A DNA stretch of 64,000 nt from Achromobacter agilis (GTDB taxonomy: Bacteria; Pseudomonadota; Gammaproteobacteria; Burkholderiales; Burkholderiaceae_B). How positions within the stretch are numbered: position 1 is the first letter of the stretch; each line of letters begins with the position of its first letter. Shown here in pieces: positions 14,229 to 23,601 of the stretch. The notes under the pieces are model-generated. The model ran no database searches. It had not been told where the DNA came from and saw only the letters and a list, made by a program, of their open reading frames with translations. The stretch lies in contig NZ_UFQB01000024.1 of the NCBI RefSeq assembly GCF_900496965.1, forward strand, positions 48,197-112,196, written 5' to 3'. A program made the position numbers and the translations under genes.

Positions 14229-16007
14229 ATGGCTATGGAAAAAGACCAAGCCCCGCCGCTACTTTACCGCCTCGCGCCCCATGATCCGGCCGGACACCGC
14301 TACCGGATAACCCTAACCATACCGGCGCCCTCCCCCGGCGGCCAGCGCCTGTCCCTGCCGGCCTGGATTCCGGGCAGCTACCTGATCCGCGACTTCTCGC
14401 GCCAGATCGAATCGCTGGCGGCCTATTCGGGCGCCCGCCGCCTGTCCGTCGACAAAACGGACAACCACACTTGGCAGGCGGCGCCCTGCGACGGCCCGCT
14501 GCGAGTGGAATACGTGGTCTACGCCTGGGACCTGTCGGTGCGCGGCGCGCACCTGGACGAAACCCACGGCTTCTTCAACGGCACCAGCGTCTTTCTGCGC
14601 GTGCATGGCCAGGATCACCTGCCCTGCCTGGTGGAGCTGGCCCCGCCCCGCGGCATCGACGGCTGGAAGGTCTACACCAGCCTGCCCGAGGCCCGCGGCC
14701 ACCAGGGTGCGGCCCGCCGCCACGGCTTCGGCCTGTACCGGGCGCCGGACTACGATGCGCTGATCGACCATCCGGTCGAGATGGGTACGCCGCAAGTGTC
14801 GAGCTTCACGGCGCACGGCGCCGAGCACGAACTGGTGTTCACCGGCGTCGCGCCCAATCTGGACCTGGCGCGCATCACCGACGACGTGCGCAAGATCTGC
14901 GAAACGCAGATCGCGTTCTTCGAGCCCCGCACCCGGCGCGCGCCCTTCCTGGACAGCGCGGACCGCTACGTCTTCATGACGATGGTCACCGGCGACGGCT
15001 ACGGCGGCCTGGAGCATCGCGCAAGCACGGCGCTGATGACGGCGCGCAAGGACCTCCCCGTCCTGGGCCAGCAGGGCCAGGGCGAAGGCTACCGCGGCTT
15101 CCTGGGCCTGGTCAGCCATGAATACTTCCATACCTGGAACGTCAAGCGGATCAAGCCGGAAGCGTTCGTGCCCTACGACCTGTCGCAGCCGGACCTGACC
15201 CGCCTGCTGTGGGTATTCGAAGGCTTCACCTCCTATTACGACGACCTGCTGCTGCTGCGCTCGGGCGCCATCACCCGCCCCGACTACCTGCGGCTGCTCG
15301 CCAAGACCATCTCCAGCGTGGCGCGCGCGCCGGGCCGCGGCAAGCAATCCGTGGCGGAGAGCTCTTTCGATGCCTGGACACGCTATTACAAGCAGGACGA
15401 AAACTCCCCCAACGCCCTGGTCAGCTACTACACCAAGGGCGCGCTCGTGGCCCTGGGGCTGGATCTGCTGATCCGCCGGGAAAGCGCCGGCGCGCATTCG
15501 CTGGACGACGTGATGCGGCTGCTGTGGGAACGCTACGGCCGCGACTTCTACCTGGGCAAGCCGCGGGGCCTGGCCGAAGACGGCCTGCCCGCGCTCATCC
15601 AGGAAGCCACGGGCGTCGACACCCGCCGCTTCATCGCCCGGCATGCCTACGGCACGGCCGACGTGCCGCTGGCCGAGCTGCTGGAATCGCAGGGCGTGAC
15701 GCTGCAATGGAAGGCCGCAGCCAATATCCCGTCGCTGGACGTACGCACCCGCAAGCAGGGCGACTCGCTGGCGCTGGCCACCGTGCTGGAAGGCGGCGCG
15801 GGGCACAAGGGCGGCCTCTCCGCGGGCGACGTGCTGGTGGCGGTCGACGGCCTGCGCGTGGACGCGCCCGCCGGGCTGGACCTGCTGCTGGCGCAATACC
15901 GGGCGGGCGACCGGGTGACCGTGCATGTGTTCCGCCGCGATGAGCTCAGGACGTTCCGGGTGAGGCTCGCCGCGCCGGAAACCTCAGAGTGCGTGTTGAC
16001 GGCCTGA
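14229..16007 (+). CDS. M61 family metallopeptidase with PDZ domain
   Basis: A 592-aa zinc peptidase of the M61 (glycyl aminopeptidase) family. The zinc motif HEYFH is at residues 297-301, followed by TWNVKRIKP, which is diagnostic for M61. The third ligand is probably the Glu in [12 protein letters not shown] near residue 330. The N-terminal beta domain includes [23 protein letters not shown] domain lies at about 490-585 ([20 protein letters not shown]). No signal peptide is evident, so it may be cytoplasmic. A second ATG two codons in is an alternative start. Confidence 0.92.
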   Translation: MAMEKDQAPPLLYRLAPHDPAGHRYRITLTIPAPSPGGQRLSLPAWIPGSYLIRDFSRQIESLAAYSGARRLSVDKTDNHTWQAAPCDGPLRVEYVVYAWDLSVRGAHLDETHGFFNGTSVFLRVHGQDHLPCLVELAPPRGIDGWKVYTSLPEARGHQGAARRHGFGLYRAPDYDALIDHPVEMGTPQVSSFTAHGAEHELVFTGVAPNLDLARITDDVRKICETQIAFFEPRTRRAPFLDSADRYVFMTMVTGDGYGGLEHRASTALMTARKDLPVLGQQGQGEGYRGFLGLVSHEYFHTWNVKRIKPEAFVPYDLSQPDLTRLLWVFEGFTSYYDDLLLLRSGAITRPDYLRLLAKTISSVARAPGRGKQSVAESSFDAWTRYYKQDENSPNALVSYYTKGALVALGLDLLIRRESAGAHSLDDVMRLLWERYGRDFYLGKPRGLAEDGLPALIQEATGVDTRRFIARHAYGTADVPLAELLESQGVTLQWKAAANIPSLDVRTRKQGDSLALATVLEGGAGHKGGLSAGDVLVAVDGLRVDAPAGLDLLLAQYRAGDRVTVHVFRRDELRTFRVRLAAPETSECVLTA

Positions 16008-16044
16008 CGGGCTCCCTCGGGGCGGCGGCCGCGTGCCCGCCGCC

Positions 16045-16932
16045 TCAGGCCTTGCCGTCGCCCATCTGCGCTGCCGTCTGCAAAAAGGTGTCCAGCGCGC
16101 GCCGCCTGCCCTGACGCCGGGAGACGGCGTAGACCGTGGCGCGCGAGATATCGGCGGGCAGGCGGCACACCGCAACGCGGTCGTCGGCGTGACGGCAGGT
16201 CGAGCGGGGCACCAGGGCCACGCCCAGCCCCGCCGCCACCAACGCCAATTGCGCCGGCACCTCGGCCACCGTCTGCGCCACGGACAGCGGCAGGCCGGCG
16301 CGCGCGCAGGTCTCGGCCAGGAACCGCGCAAAACCGGAGGTGTCCTGTCGCAGCATGACGAAGGCATCGCCCGCCAGGTCGCTCAGTTCCAGGCGCTTGC
16401 GGCCGGCCAGCGGGTGCTGCCTGGGCAACACGGCCACCACGGGGTCGGGCCACAGGGGCATGGCCTGCAGCTCTTCGTCGTCGACTGCGGTGCGCGAAAT
16501 GCTGACGTCGATGCGGTGCCCGCGCAGCGCCTCCAGTTGCGCCGCCGGATTCATCTCATTGAGCAGCACCGACACCTGCGGGTGCTCGGCCGTGTAGCGC
16601 GCGATCAGCGCCGGCACCGGCCCCAGGAAGTGCGACCCCGACAGCCCGACCTCGATGCGGCCCGCCAGCCCCTGGTCCACCGCGCGGACCCGCACCGTGG
16701 CTTCCTTCAGGCTCGCCAGCAAGGCGCGCACATCGTTCAGGAAGGCCTCCCCCGCTTCGGTCAGCGTCACCCGCCGGTTGTTGCGGTCGAACAGCCTGAC
16801 GTCGAGTTCCCGTTCCAGCTGGGCGATCTGCAGGCTGAGCGGCGGCTGCGAAATATGCAGGCGCGCCGCCGCCCGCGTGAAATTCAGCTCTTCTGCCAGC
16901 ACGGCGAAGTAGCGCAGTTGACGGATTTCCAT
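16045..16932 (-). CDS. LysR-family regulator
   Basis: A 295-aa LysR protein. The winged HTH is in residues 1-60 (QLRYFAVLAEELNFTRAAAR, then SQPPLSLQIAQLERELDVRL); the inducer-binding domain runs from about 90 to the end. It is divergent from a Bug receptor and maleate isomerase 118 bp away. The usual logic of such pairs makes it their likely activator. The effector, perhaps maleate or a related acid, is inferred only from context. Confidence 0.93.
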   Translation of the reverse strand: MEIRQLRYFAVLAEELNFTRAAARLHISQPPLSLQIAQLERELDVRLFDRNNRRVTLTEAGEAFLNDVRALLASLKEATVRVRAVDQGLAGRIEVGLSGSHFLGPVPALIARYTAEHPQVSVLLNEMNPAAQLEALRGHRIDVSISRTAVDDEELQAMPLWPDPVVAVLPRQHPLAGRKRLELSDLAGDAFVMLRQDTSGFARFLAETCARAGLPLSVAQTVAEVPAQLALVAAGLGVALVPRSTCRHADDRVAVCRLPADISRATVYAVSRRQGRRRALDTFLQTAAQMGDGKA

Positions 16933-17050
16933 GGCGGCCAGTTATTTGGAAAAGGTATGAAACCAGACAAAAACTATATTGGAAACTATCGTTCTCGGCG
17001 AGCAGAATAGGTCCCGCCATAGAGCACACGACAATAACCGGAGACCTGCC
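16933..17050. promoter_or_regulatory. Divergent LysR/Bug control region
   Basis: A 118-bp AT-richer gap between divergent genes. TTGGAAA occurs twice as a direct repeat (16946-16952 and 16979-16985), about 33 bp apart. Several T-N11-A half-site arrangements exist, but none is clearly the LysR box. It should carry both promoters. Confidence 0.4.
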
Positions 17051-18010
17051 ATGCAGAAACTGCTTGCCGCCGCCTTGCTGTCCGGGGCGGCATTCGGCGC
17101 CAACGCCGCGGAAGACTTTCCCAACCGCACCCTGTCCCTCGTCGTTCCCAACCCGCCGGGCGGGCTGGTGGACACGTCCGCCCGCATCGTGGCCGAGCCG
17201 CTGGCCGCCGCGCTGGGCAAACCGGTGGTGGTGGAAAACAAGGACGGCGGCAGCGGCAACATTGCCTATCAGTACGTCGCCCGCGCCAAGCCCGACGGCT
17301 ATACCTTGCTGGTGTCGTACTCGGCCTATCACGTGGGCAACCCCAACCTCACGGCCAAGCTGCCCTGGGCGCCCAAGGACTTCGTGCCGGTCGGGCTGGT
17401 CACGGTGTCCAGCAATGTGATCGCCGTGCACCCGTCCATCAAGGCCACCAACATCACCGAGTTCGTGGCCGAGGTCAAGAGTTCGCCCGGCCGCTTCAAC
17501 TACGCGTCGCAGGGCGTGGGCTCGCTGTCCCATCTGGGCACCGAAGTCTTCAAGCAGCAGACCGGCGCGGCGATGTTCCACGTGCCGTACCGCGGGTCGG
17601 GCGCCGCCATCCAGGACGTGCTGGCGGGCAATGTGCAGGTCTTCATCACCACCCCGCCGTCGGTGATGGGCCATGTGCAGACCGGCAAGCTGAAGGCCCT
17701 GGCGGTCACCAGCCCCAAGCGCCATCCCATGCTGCCGGACGTGCCCACCACCGCCGAAGCCGGCCTGCCCGAGTACCAGCTGGAATCCTGGGTGGCGCTG
17801 TTCGCGCCGGCGGGCACGCCGCAGCCGGTCATCGACAAGCTGGCCGCCAGCGTCGAGGCCGCGCTCAAGCAGCCGGCCACGGTGCAGCGCGCCCAGGCCG
17901 CCGGCATCGAAGCCCGCTTCGAAGGTCCTGAAGCGCTGAACCAGCGCGTCGCCACGGAACTGGCCTACTGGCAGCGCACCGTCGCCGCCGCGGGCATCAC
18001 CGCCGACTGA
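17051..18010 (+). CDS. Bug-family tripartite tricarboxylate transporter substrate-binding protein
   Basis: A 319-aa periplasmic receptor of the Bug/TctC family. The start at MQKLLAAALLSGAAFGANA gives a clean signal peptide; the frame 24 codons upstream runs into the promoter region and is rejected. Family blocks are VVPNPPGGLVDTSARIVAEPL, GYTLLVSYSAYHVGNPNL and HVPYRGSGAAIQDVLAGNVQ. No TctA/TctB membrane genes are adjacent, as is common for Bug proteins. The following maleate isomerase suggests a C4-dicarboxylate ligand. Confidence 0.93.
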   Translation: MQKLLAAALLSGAAFGANAAEDFPNRTLSLVVPNPPGGLVDTSARIVAEPLAAALGKPVVVENKDGGSGNIAYQYVARAKPDGYTLLVSYSAYHVGNPNLTAKLPWAPKDFVPVGLVTVSSNVIAVHPSIKATNITEFVAEVKSSPGRFNYASQGVGSLSHLGTEVFKQQTGAAMFHVPYRGSGAAIQDVLAGNVQVFITTPPSVMGHVQTGKLKALAVTSPKRHPMLPDVPTTAEAGLPEYQLESWVALFAPAGTPQPVIDKLAASVEAALKQPATVQRAQAAGIEARFEGPEALNQRVATELAYWQRTVAAAGITAD

Positions 18011-18091
18011 TTCCCACGCCGCATTGCCCCGTACCCTCGCGCCCGCGGCGCGAGGCGGGGCCTCTTTTCGCCTTTTTTCAGGAGCGCCGCC

Positions 18092-18853
18092 ATGACGACA
18101 TCCCCCCGCACCTTGCGCATCGGCCAGATCGTGCCCAGTTCCAACACCACCATGGAGACCGAGATCCCCGCCATGCTGCACCTGCGCGAAACCATCGCGG
18201 CCGAACGCTTCACTTTCCATTCCAGCCGCATGCGCATGAAACAGGTAACCGCCGCGGAACTGGCCTCGATGGACCGGGAATCGGACCGCTGCGCGCAAGA
18301 GCTCTCCGACGCCCGGGTGGACGTGTTGGGCTACGCCTGCCTAGTCGCGATCATGAGCCAGGGCCTGGGCTACCACCGCGTTTCCCAGGAGCGTTTGCAC
18401 CAGGCCACCGTGGACAACGGCGCGCCCGCGCCCGTCATTTCCAGCGCGGGCGCGCTGGTCGAGGGCCTGCACGCCATCGGCGCGCGCAAGGTGTCCATCC
18501 TGACCCCCTACATGAAGCCGCTGACCCGCCTGGTCGTGGACTACATCGAAAACGAGGGCATCGAAGTGCACGACAGCCTGTCGCTGGAGATCGCCGACAA
18601 CCTGAAGGTCGGCGCGCAGGATCCGATCGCGCCCGCCAGCCACGTGGCGCGTCTGGACACCCGCGGCGTGGACGCCGTGGTGCTGTCGGCCTGCGTGCAG
18701 ATGCCGTCGCTGGCGTCGATCCAGCCCGTGCAAGACCGCCTCGGCCTGCCGGTAGTGACCGCCGCCGCAGCGACGGTCTATCGGATGCTAAAAGTACTGG
18801 ACCTGGAAGCGCGCGTGCCCGATGCGGGCGAGCTGCTGACGGGCAAGTACTGA
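18092..18853 (+). CDS. maiA: Maleate cis-trans isomerase (Asp/Glu racemase superfamily)
   Basis: A 253-aa enzyme probably converting maleate to fumarate. The N-terminal IGQIVPSSNTTMETEIPAML is the maleate isomerase signature. Two active-site cysteines are in place: Cys83 in LGYACLVAIM and Cys201 in VLSACVQMPSL. Length fits the family (about 250 aa), and AGGAGCGCC precedes the ATG. It is probably co-transcribed with the Bug gene 81 bp upstream and would feed maleate carbon to the TCA cycle. Arylmalonate decarboxylase-like enzymes are the main alternative. Confidence 0.85.
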   Translation: MTTSPRTLRIGQIVPSSNTTMETEIPAMLHLRETIAAERFTFHSSRMRMKQVTAAELASMDRESDRCAQELSDARVDVLGYACLVAIMSQGLGYHRVSQERLHQATVDNGAPAPVISSAGALVEGLHAIGARKVSILTPYMKPLTRLVVDYIENEGIEVHDSLSLEIADNLKVGAQDPIAPASHVARLDTRGVDAVVLSACVQMPSLASIQPVQDRLGLPVVTAAAATVYRMLKVLDLEARVPDAGELLTGKY

Positions 18854-18869
18854 GCGCGGGCATACCGCC

Positions 18870-19499
18870 CTACTTGCCCAGCGACAGTATCTCGTTGGCG
18901 TTGACGATGGCGCCCGCGATCTCCTCGGTGGTCACGCGCTTGTTCATGGCCTGTTCCCGGATCAGGTCGTAGGCCTGGCCTTCGGTGACATTGCGCGTGC
19001 GCATGAGGATGCTTTTGGCTTCGGCGATGCGCCGCACGCCCAGCAGCTTGCCCTCGAGCTTGCGCAGGCGGCGGGCATGCGACTTGATGTCGTCGTAGAC
19101 CTGCCGCGCCACCACGAGGGAAGACAGCAGCCCGAACGAGCGCACCGGCGAAGGCAGCACCGCCTTGGCGCCGATGCGCAGCACCGCTTCAACGATGGTG
19201 GGATTCTCGTAGGTCACGATGGCGATGACCATGGGCGCGTCTTCGCTCTTGGCCCATTCGAAGCCCAGGTCGATCACGTCCGGCCTCACGGCTAGAAACA
19301 CCGCGTCCAGCCCTTCCGGCAGCGTGGGCGCAGGCGGCCAGAAGGTCTGCACCTGGCAGCCGATCCGCTGCAGTTGCTGTGTCAATTGGCGGCCATCGGC
19401 ATCATCTGGATGGTAGACGGCGATCCGCAGCGTACGCAGGTCCTTGAGCAGGGAAGGCGTCGCGCGCACCGCGCGCTGGCGGCTGGCGGTCTCCCCCAT
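18870..19499 (-). CDS. amiR: AmiR-type ANTAR antiterminator
   Basis: A 209-aa RNA-binding regulator. Residues 1-130 form a pseudo-receiver (LRIAVYHPDDADGRQLTQQL, IGAKAVLPSPVRSFGLLSSL). Then come a coiled coil (ARRLRKLEGKLLGVRRIAEA) and a C-terminal ANTAR domain (about 148-205, ILMRTRNVTEGQAYDLIREQ). In Pseudomonas aeruginosa AmiR prevents early termination of the amidase transcript and is held inactive by AmiC until amide binds. Its ATG overlaps the amiC stop codon (TGATG), so translation is coupled to its partner. The frame upstream to 19532 lies within amiC and is rejected. Confidence 0.92.
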   Translation of the reverse strand: MGETASRQRAVRATPSLLKDLRTLRIAVYHPDDADGRQLTQQLQRIGCQVQTFWPPAPTLPEGLDAVFLAVRPDVIDLGFEWAKSEDAPMVIAIVTYENPTIVEAVLRIGAKAVLPSPVRSFGLLSSLVVARQVYDDIKSHARRLRKLEGKLLGVRRIAEAKSILMRTRNVTEGQAYDLIREQAMNKRVTTEEIAGAIVNANEILSLGK

Positions 19500-20680
19500 C
19501 AGATCTCCAGCGAGCTCAGGGTGGCCGTCCAATCGCCAAGCGAATGGGTGACCAGATACGGATCGGGATGCACGGGCCGCGTGGCCTCGCGCACGATGGT
19601 GAACTGGCCCTTGGCATTGACCCGGCCGACGCGGGGATACAGGCAGGTGTGGTGGTTGGTGGGGTCGATGCGCACGCGCCCCTGGGGCGCCTGGAACTCG
19701 CTTTGCAGCACGCGCGGCAGGATTTGCGCGATTTCGTCGGTGCCGGTGTCGCGGAAGGCGTTAGCGAAGATGTGCATCTGGAAATACGCCGCCTCCCAGC
19801 ACAGATTGGGCACGCAATCGTGGCCGAAACGCCGGCGCAACCGCTCCAGGCAGCGCCGGTTGACGTCGGAATCGATGGATTGGAAGTACGGCGCGGACGT
19901 GAAGTGCCCGGCCGCCACCTCGGGCTCCATCTGCGAGATCTCCGCCTCGGAGGTCGTGAGGCTGGCGATGGGCATGGCCTTAGGGTCGAAGCCCGCGTCG
20001 GCATAGGCGCGGTACAGGCAGGCGGTCGAGTTGCCCACCACCGTCGAGAAAATAAAGTCCGGGCGCTTGTTGCGGATGTCGTCCAGGATTTCCCGATAGT
20101 CGCGCTCGGTCGCGGTCAGCGGCACGTAGCGCTCGCCCAGCTTGGCGCTGTCCTGGCGCTGCAGCACCAGTTCACGCATGATGCGGTTGGATTCGTAGGG
20201 ATAGATGTAATCCGACCCGATCAGGTAGACGCGGGCGCCGAAGTTGGCGGTCATGAACTCTGCCAGCTGCACACTGTTCTGGTTCGGCGCGGCGCCGGTG
20301 TAGATGATGTTGTTGGAAAACTCGAACCCTTCGTACAGCGTCGGGTAGAACAGCAGCTTGTTCCATTTTTCGACCACCGGAAGCACCGCCTTCCGGCTGC
20401 TGGACATATAGCAGCCGAAGATGACGTTCACCCGGTCTTGCGTGATCAGCTTTTCGGCCAGCACACTGTAGGTGCCTGGGTCGGATCTCGGGTCGTAGCG
20501 CACCGGCACGATCTCCCGGCCGTCCACGCCGCCGGCCTCGTTGATCTCGTCAATGGCCAGCAGCGTGCCCTGCAGCTGGGAACGGCCTATGGTCGATGTG
20601 GCCCCCGTTTCGGAGAACAACACGCCTACACGTATCGGATCTTTGTTTGCCATGATCGAGACGCCGGCTGACGCGGGCAT
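19499..20680 (-). CDS. amiC: AmiC-type amide sensor, cytoplasmic type 1 binding-protein fold
   Basis: A 393-aa protein of the AmiC/UrtA family (IRVGVLFSETGATSTIGRSQ, FGCYMSSSRKAVLPVVEKWN, YLIGSDYIYPYESNRIMREL). It has no signal peptide, unlike the exported UrtA-type paralogue at 28187-29383, which fits a cytoplasmic sensor that sequesters AmiR. It directly precedes amiR with overlapping stop and start. The start is uncertain: this ATG has AAAGGAAGG immediately upstream; a second Met nine codons in (MANKDPIRVG) fits the homologue better but has no Shine-Dalgarno. Confidence 0.9.
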   Translation of the reverse strand: MPASAGVSIMANKDPIRVGVLFSETGATSTIGRSQLQGTLLAIDEINEAGGVDGREIVPVRYDPRSDPGTYSVLAEKLITQDRVNVIFGCYMSSSRKAVLPVVEKWNKLLFYPTLYEGFEFSNNIIYTGAAPNQNSVQLAEFMTANFGARVYLIGSDYIYPYESNRIMRELVLQRQDSAKLGERYVPLTATERDYREILDDIRNKRPDFIFSTVVGNSTACLYRAYADAGFDPKAMPIASLTTSEAEISQMEPEVAAGHFTSAPYFQSIDSDVNRRCLERLRRRFGHDCVPNLCWEAAYFQMHIFANAFRDTGTDEIAQILPRVLQSEFQAPQGRVRIDPTNHHTCLYPRVGRVNAKGQFTIVREATRPVHPDPYLVTHSLGDWTATLSSLEI

Positions 20681-20750
20681 CCTTCCTTTGTCGAGGTCAA
20701 CAGTTTCAGCACAGGCGCATGCGGCGTCAACACGTGGATTCCTGGGGTCG

Positions 20751-22730
20751 TCATGACGTCGCGCGGGCGCAGGCGCGTACCAGCGCTGCCGGCAGCGCCG
20801 CCGGGTTCGTCACGATCCGGTATCCGCGGAAACCGAACATTGCGCGCAACTGCGGTTCGGCCCTGGCGTCCAGCGCCACGCAATGCACCCGCAGGCCTCG
20901 GCCGCGCAGTTCCAGCACCGCCTCGCGCGCGTCGTCAACCAGGTAGCGCGGATCGTGCGCGTCCACGTCCGATGGCTCGCCGTCGGTGACGACAATGATG
21001 GCGCGGCGTTCGCCCGGCGTGCGCAGCGCCAGCGCGCCGGCGTGCCGCAAGGCCGCGCCCAGGCGCGTCGAATAGCGGGCCTGGGCCGCGCCGATGCGCT
21101 CGACCGCCGCCGGCGCCGGAAAATCGCCGGCCTCCAGCAGGCGGTAGTAATACACGGCCGCGCGCGTGTCCGAGCAGAACCCATGCACGGCGATGCGATC
21201 GCCCTCGCCCGGCACGGCCCGCGCCAGCAGCGCGGCCGCCTGCTTCTCCAGGTCCAGCACGGTCGTCCCCGCCTCGGGAGCCGGATCGTTGGCCGACGCC
21301 GACAGGTCCAGCAGCAACAGCGTGCTGCACGCGCAGGGCTGGCTCCCGGGCCGCATGAAATAGCGGGCGTCCGGCGCCAGGTCCAGGCGCCGGTCGATCA
21401 GGACCTCGATCGCGGCATTCAGATCGATATCGTCCCCCTCCCACTGCCGCCTCAGGCGCCGCGCGCGGCTCAGCCGGCGCGAGCGCGGCAGGGCCAGGCG
21501 CTGCGCGCGGCCGGCGGGCGCGGATGCGACGCCGTTCCAGGCGGGCAGCGCCTCGATTACCGTGCACCAGTCGGGCCGGCTGCGGCCCAGTTTGTAGTCC
21601 CATTCGGGATAGCGGTAGCGCCCCAATTCCACGTCGGCGGCGGCTTCCATCGGCGCATCCTCCTGCACGGCATCGCGGCGTCCGGATGCCGCGCCCTGCA
21701 TGCCCAGGGCCAGCTCGGACGCAGGATCCGCCGGGTCCCCGTAGTCCCACAGGCAGGCATTGTCGTCGCGGTAAGGAATGGGCACGGCATATTGCTGCGG
21801 GTTGAAGCGTACCCGCATCTGTCCCAGGTCGTTGGCCAGCACCGAGGCCAGGCGCCGGAAGGCCGCAGTGTCGCGCAAGTCCGCGGCCTGCGCCTCGAAG
21901 AGCGTCCGCGCCTTGTTCACCCAATGGTTGCCGTCGCGCAGGGCCGGGTCCATCAGCAGGCGGCTCATGCGCTGGATCAGCGCGGCGAACCCCAGGTCGG
22001 CGGGATCGGGCGCCGCCGGCACGAAGGGCCTGAACCAGCGGCGCACGCCAGGATAATCGGCCGCCAGCAGCCGTTCCACCCGGGCATCCTCGATGGCCGA
22101 CACCACCGCCACGCCCATCGGCTTCAGGCCCTGGACCGGCTGCGCGGCCGGTGAATAGCGCAGGTGGGCAGCCGCGTGCGCCACCGCCGCGCGGTGCAGC
22201 GCCTGCCGGTCGGCGCCGTCCAGCACGGTATAGCTATCCGGCACCAGCAGGTGCGAAGGCGCCAGGACGGGGCGCGACGGCGGCCCGTCCAGCGCCGGCC
22301 GCCGTAAAGGCTCGACCGCCAGCTCCCGGCCCGACAGCCCGCACAGCAGCCACGACAGGCTCGCCTGCTCGGCTTCCAGCGCCTGCGCGCCCGCTTCGCC
22401 ATTCAAAGCCTCGCGAGCATAGGGATCGCGCAGCTGGAAGTAGGCGCGCTGCAGCGCGGGTTGACGCTCGTAGCGCCGCAACCCCGCCAGCATCCAGCGC
22501 CCCAGCCCTCCGGCCGTGAGTTTCGCCATCAGCAGGTCCAGCCGGTCCGCCACCGCCTGGGCGCATTCGGAATCCTCGTTGCGCAACGCCTCGATCCATC
22601 GCCGCGCCTCGGCGGCCTGGTCCTCGCCGCTGCGCGCGGCCAGCCGTTGCAGCTTGTCGCCGAGCGTATCGGCCAGGCGCCTCCCGGCGCCAGCCCCCTC
22701 CTCCGCGGACAGAATGGCTCGCATCGTCAT
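20751..22730 (-). CDS. CbbO/NorD-type protein with C-terminal VWA domain
   Basis: A 659-aa partner of the MoxR ATPase encoded just upstream. The C-terminal von Willebrand A domain (about 465-640) has all metal-site elements: LLLLDLSASAND, the Thr in YSTRLGAALRHA, and IVVTDGEPSDVD. The N-terminal helical part resembles the NorD/CbbO region. The ATG at 22730 overlaps the ATPase stop as ATGA, which fixes the start; the open frame to 23726 is a shadow of the ATPase gene. In CbbQ-CbbO and NorQ-NorD pairs the VWA protein docks the ATPase on its target enzyme. Here the neighbour is an amidase, so the client is unknown. Confidence 0.85.
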   Translation of the reverse strand: MTMRAILSAEEGAGAGRRLADTLGDKLQRLAARSGEDQAAEARRWIEALRNEDSECAQAVADRLDLLMAKLTAGGLGRWMLAGLRRYERQPALQRAYFQLRDPYAREALNGEAGAQALEAEQASLSWLLCGLSGRELAVEPLRRPALDGPPSRPVLAPSHLLVPDSYTVLDGADRQALHRAAVAHAAAHLRYSPAAQPVQGLKPMGVAVVSAIEDARVERLLAADYPGVRRWFRPFVPAAPDPADLGFAALIQRMSRLLMDPALRDGNHWVNKARTLFEAQAADLRDTAAFRRLASVLANDLGQMRVRFNPQQYAVPIPYRDDNACLWDYGDPADPASELALGMQGAASGRRDAVQEDAPMEAAADVELGRYRYPEWDYKLGRSRPDWCTVIEALPAWNGVASAPAGRAQRLALPRSRRLSRARRLRRQWEGDDIDLNAAIEVLIDRRLDLAPDARYFMRPGSQPCACSTLLLLDLSASANDPAPEAGTTVLDLEKQAAALLARAVPGEGDRIAVHGFCSDTRAAVYYYRLLEAGDFPAPAAVERIGAAQARYSTRLGAALRHAGALALRTPGERRAIIVVTDGEPSDVDAHDPRYLVDDAREAVLELRGRGLRVHCVALDARAEPQLRAMFGFRGYRIVTNPAALPAALVRACARATS

Positions 22731-23533
22731 TCCAGGTTGGCATCGACGAGCGCCCGCAGGGCCGCGGCCATGTCGGGGTCGTCGGTCAGCGCGCGGGTCA
22801 TGGTCATGTCGCAGCTGTCGACTGGGCTGACACCGTCGCGGATCAGGATGCCCGCATAGATCAGCATGCGGGTGGACACCCCTTCGTCGAGTCCATGGCG
22901 CTTGAGCTCGCGCGAACTGTGCGCGATGCGCACCAGCCGGTCCGCCAGCGCGGCATCGATGCCCGCCTCGTGCGCCACGATCTCCGCTTCCCGCTCCGCG
23001 TCCGGATAGTCGAAATCCAGCGCCACGAACCGCTGGCGCGTGGACGGCTTCAGATCCTTGGCGCTGCTCTGGTAGCCGGGGTTGTAGGACACGACCAACT
23101 GGAAGTCGGGATGCGCCCGCACCACTTCTCCCTTCTTGTCCAAGGGCAGGATGCGCCGCGCGTCGGTCAGCGGATGGATGACCACGGTCGTATCCTGGCG
23201 CGCCTCCACGATCTCGTCCAGGTAGCAGATGCCACCGTGGCGCACCGCCAGCGTCAGCGGGCCGTCGTGCCAGGCGGTGCCCGCGGCGTCCAGCAGATAG
23301 CGGCCAACGAGGTCCGACGCCGTCATGTCCTCGTTGCACGCCAGCGTGACCAGCGGAAGGCCTAGTTTCCACGCCATGTACTCTACGAACCGCGTCTTGC
23401 CGCAGCCGGTTGGGCCCTTCAGGATCATCGGCAGCCGGTGCGCGTATGCGTGCGCATACAGGGCGGTTTCCTGGCCGGTCGGGCGGTAGAACGGTTCTTG
23501 CGCGATCCGATAGGTATCGAGGGGAGACGGCAC
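22727..23533 (-). CDS. MoxR-family AAA+ ATPase (CbbQ/NirQ/NorQ type)
   Basis: A 268-aa ATPase with Walker A GPTGCGKT at residues 40-47 and Walker B GGICYLDEIVEA near 103-112. Other blocks are LVVSYNPGYQSSAKDLKPST and the C-terminal CbbQ/NorQ helical region (STRMLIYAGILIRDGVSPVD). Family members activate or remodel enzymes such as Rubisco or nitric oxide reductase together with a VWA partner, here the overlapping downstream gene. The start is GTG with GAGGA upstream. In the P. aeruginosa ami operon an ATP-binding protein, AmiB, follows amiE, so an ATPase at this place has precedent. Confidence 0.9.
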   Translation of the reverse strand: MPSPLDTYRIAQEPFYRPTGQETALYAHAYAHRLPMILKGPTGCGKTRFVEYMAWKLGLPLVTLACNEDMTASDLVGRYLLDAAGTAWHDGPLTLAVRHGGICYLDEIVEARQDTTVVIHPLTDARRILPLDKKGEVVRAHPDFQLVVSYNPGYQSSAKDLKPSTRQRFVALDFDYPDAEREAEIVAHEAGIDAALADRLVRIAHSSRELKRHGLDEGVSTRMLIYAGILIRDGVSPVDSCDMTMTRALTDDPDMAAALRALVDANLE

Positions 23534-23601
23534 GGTTCATATCCTCGCTCAGAGTCCGGCCGGCTGGAAGCCTGGCCGGACGGGATGGGTGGCGGACGCG
23601 C

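Noticed and set aside
18052..18082. GAGGC-GGG-GCCTC followed by T-runs between the Bug gene and maleate isomerase as a terminator
   Set aside because: The stem has only 5 bp; it could attenuate slightly, but the two genes look like one unit.
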